From: Kangsaoukella pontilimi
GTDB lineage: Bacteria; Pseudomonadota; Alphaproteobacteria; Rhodobacterales; Rhodobacteraceae
NCBI RefSeq assembly: GCF_009830125.1
Contig: NZ_WUPT01000002.1
Coordinates: 1,026,001-1,090,000, forward strand
DNA: 64,000 bases
Reading direction: 5' to 3'
Shown here: one piece after another, positions 62,768-64,000 of the stretch
Layout of the letters: each line of letters opens with the position of its first letter
How positions within the stretch are numbered: position 1 is the first letter of the stretch
Notes under the pieces: generated by a model
Database searches by the model: none
The model's input: the letters and a program-made list of their open reading frames with translations, nothing else
What the model was told of the DNA's origin: nothing
Translations under genes and position numbers: made by a program

Positions 62768-62827
62768 GGGGGGCTGTCTGCCCCCCGCCCTTCGGGCTCC
62801 CCCCGAGGATTTTCAGGACCCAAAGAA
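62768..62827 (+). repeat. Intergenic hairpin repeat element, copy 3
   Basis: GGGGGGC/GCCCCCC (62768-62774 with 62780-62786) is followed by GCCC-TTC-GGGC (62787-62797) and CTCCCCCCGAGGATTTTCAGGACCCAAAGAAAG. The layout (two hairpins, CTCCCCC, GGAT/GTATTTT tail, GAAG-like end) matches copies 1 and 2, but the core is diverged. It lies between the lactonase and GH42 genes. Confidence 0.6.
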
Positions 62828-62837
62828 AGGGATGGGG

Positions 62838-63707
62838 TCATGCGAGAAGAACCCGGTGTTCGGCCTGTCCCCTGGCGACGCCATGGGCGGCGAAGGTCAT
62901 CCCGTGATGGGGAGAGCGCGCCTTGTCCGCGTCCGACAGCCCTTGCCGGGCCGAGGTGCAGTAGAGCGTATCGAGGTCGGGGCCGCCGAAAGCGGGGCAG
63001 GAGGTGTGGGCTGCGGGCGCGGTGAGAGCGCGGAGGAAGCTGCCATCAGGCGCATAGGCCGCCACCCGCCAGCCGCCCCACTGGGCGTTCCAGAAGGTGC
63101 CGTCTGAGGACACCACGGCGCCGTCCACGCCGAAATCCTCGCCAGAGAGGTCGAGCCACGGCTCGGGCGCGCCCACCGGCCAGCCGGTGTCGGGGTCGCA
63201 GTGCTGCCGCATGACGATCCCCTTCGCGGTGTCGGCCCAGTAGGCGATGTTGCCCTCGGGCGCGAAGCAGATGGCGTTGGAAATGGTGATATCCGGATAG
63301 AGCTTGCGCAGCTCGCCCCCATAGTAGCGGTAGATCGCGCCGAGGCCGGGCTCGGCCGCCTTGCCCATGGTTCCGATCCAGAAGCCGCCCCATGGGTCGG
63401 CGCGCCCGTCATTCGAGCGGGTGGCGGGCATGTCGTCCTCAAGCGCGCAGACATCCTCGCGGGTCCCTGTCTCGACGTCGAAGACGAAAAGGCGCGTCTC
63501 GGACGCGATCATGAGGCGCGTCTCGTCGACCCAGCCGGCGGCGGAGACGTGTTCCTCGAAGGCCCAGGTTCTGAGCCGGTCTCCTTCGCGGCTGTAGAGC
63601 CGGTGCTTGATGATGTCGAACCAGAAGAATTGCTGACGCACCGGATGCCAGAGCGGGCCCTCGCCAAGCGCGCAGGGCGTTTCGTCATAGACGGCAAGCT
63701 CAGTCAT
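62838..63707 (-). CDS. SMP-30/gluconolactonase-family lactonase
   Basis: A 289-residue six-bladed beta-propeller: ETPCALGEGPLWHP (metal Glu), ATRSNDGRADPWGGFWIGTMG (Asn and Asp), TISNAICFAPEGNIAYWADT, and FGVDGAVVSSDGTFWNAQWGG (Asp). It opens sugar lactones such as galactono- or gluconolactone. It overlaps the aldolase stop by 8 bases, which links it to sugar-acid breakdown. Confidence 0.92.
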   Translation of the reverse strand: MTELAVYDETPCALGEGPLWHPVRQQFFWFDIIKHRLYSREGDRLRTWAFEEHVSAAGWVDETRLMIASETRLFVFDVETGTREDVCALEDDMPATRSNDGRADPWGGFWIGTMGKAAEPGLGAIYRYYGGELRKLYPDITISNAICFAPEGNIAYWADTAKGIVMRQHCDPDTGWPVGAPEPWLDLSGEDFGVDGAVVSSDGTFWNAQWGGWRVAAYAPDGSFLRALTAPAAHTSCPAFGGPDLDTLYCTSARQGLSDADKARSPHHGMTFAAHGVARGQAEHRVLLA

Positions 63708-64000
63708 CGGCGACCTCGTCCCATGCGGCGACGAGGTCGCGCGCCTTGGCGGCGATGTCCTCCACGCTGTCCCCCGGTTTGTAGAGCGACGAGCCGATGC
63801 CGAAGCCATTCGCTCCGGCGGCGAGCCAGTCGGCGAAGTTCTCGGGCCCGACGCCGCCCACCATGAAGACCTGGCAATCGACGGGCAGGACCGCGCGCAG
63901 CGCCTTGAGCCCGTCGGTACCCATCTGGAATGCGGGGAAGACCTTGAGCCCCGTCGCACCGGCCTTGAGCGCGGCGAAGCATTCGCTGGGGGTCAGAACG
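63700..64000 (-). CDS. dgoA: 2-dehydro-3-deoxy-6-phosphogalactonate aldolase, C-terminal part
   Basis: The gene enters from the right edge; about 100 C-terminal residues are visible. LTPSECFAALKAGATGLKVFPAFQMGTDGLKALRAVLPVDCQVFMVGGVGPENFADWLAAGANGFGIGSSLYKPG matches the class I KDPGal/KDPG aldolase barrel (the visible Lys in LKVFPA; the FPA and GGVGPENF phosphate motifs). TPSECFAAL and GIGSSLYKPGDS are typical of DgoA rather than Eda. It cleaves KDPGal to pyruvate and glyceraldehyde-3-phosphate in the De Ley-Doudoroff pathway. Confidence 0.9.
   Translation of the reverse strand, partial: VLTPSECFAALKAGATGLKVFPAFQMGTDGLKALRAVLPVDCQVFMVGGVGPENFADWLAAGANGFGIGSSLYKPGDSVEDIAAKARDLVAAWDEVADD

Overview
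This is a GC-rich, gene-dense bacterial chromosome segment that most likely comes from an alphaproteobacterium of the Rhodobacteraceae/roseobacter group. The evidence is a class I lysyl-tRNA synthetase, an NDUFS4-like complex I accessory subunit, a VPLPA-type sorting protein, a TTAA-N7-TTAA CtrA-like site, a GTTC-N7-GTGC SOS-like box upstream of uvrB, and intergenic hairpin-plus-TATTTTTCAACAG elements of a kind I recall from this group. No insertion sequence, prophage, CRISPR array or replication origin was seen.

Layout. 1-3.5 kb: the end of the glycine cleavage operon (gcvT-gcvH-gcvP), then tRNA-Ala(CGC) and a CoxG-like gene. 4.5-13.6 kb: a tightly coupled minus-strand operon holding an NMT1/THI5-like ABC importer, a cytosine-deaminase-like amidohydrolase, an FAD-linked oxidase, two flavodoxin-fold quinone reductases, a 2-oxoglutarate/Fe(II) oxygenase and a creatininase-family amidase, with a RidA gene divergent from it. 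It looks like an uptake and degradation route for a small nitrogen heterocycle whose identity is unknown; this is the best candidate for an undescribed pathway. 13.6-24 kb: housekeeping and small envelope genes, including a SRAP/YedK protein without its catalytic Cys2, an orphan ParA, nadD, a PBP4-type peptidase, lysK and a CtrA-preceded beta-helix protein. 24-33.5 kb: small genes, a decayed monooxygenase duplicate, a membrane-anchored NYN/Zc3h12a-like RNase, an exosortase-type substrate, an AT-rich gene with a HEPN-like motif, uvrB, and tRNA-Arg(TCT).

33.9-47.4 kb is a cell-surface cluster: glycosyltransferases, an RTX calcium-binding protein translationally coupled to a sulfotransferase, a fused two-domain glycosyltransferase, an ExoY-type initiating sugar transferase, a type I secretion ABC/HlyD pair, and KpsM/KpsE/KpsT capsule-export proteins. 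47.4-54.9 kb is catabolic: an enolase-superfamily enzyme, alcohol dehydrogenase, MFS pump, BKACE, PLP dehydratase, alpha/beta hydrolase and haloacid dehalogenase. 55.5-60.8 kb resumes surface-glycan synthesis with NeuC/LegG-like and PtmE-like genes, an unknown protein and a double GT2-like protein. 60.8-64 kb holds a GH42 beta-galactosidase, an SMP-30 lactonase and the end of a KDPGal aldolase, which suggests oxidative galactose use.

All calls come from reading translated sequence and DNA motifs by eye. No database search or structure prediction was run, so substrates of the catabolic and glycan genes are inferences.
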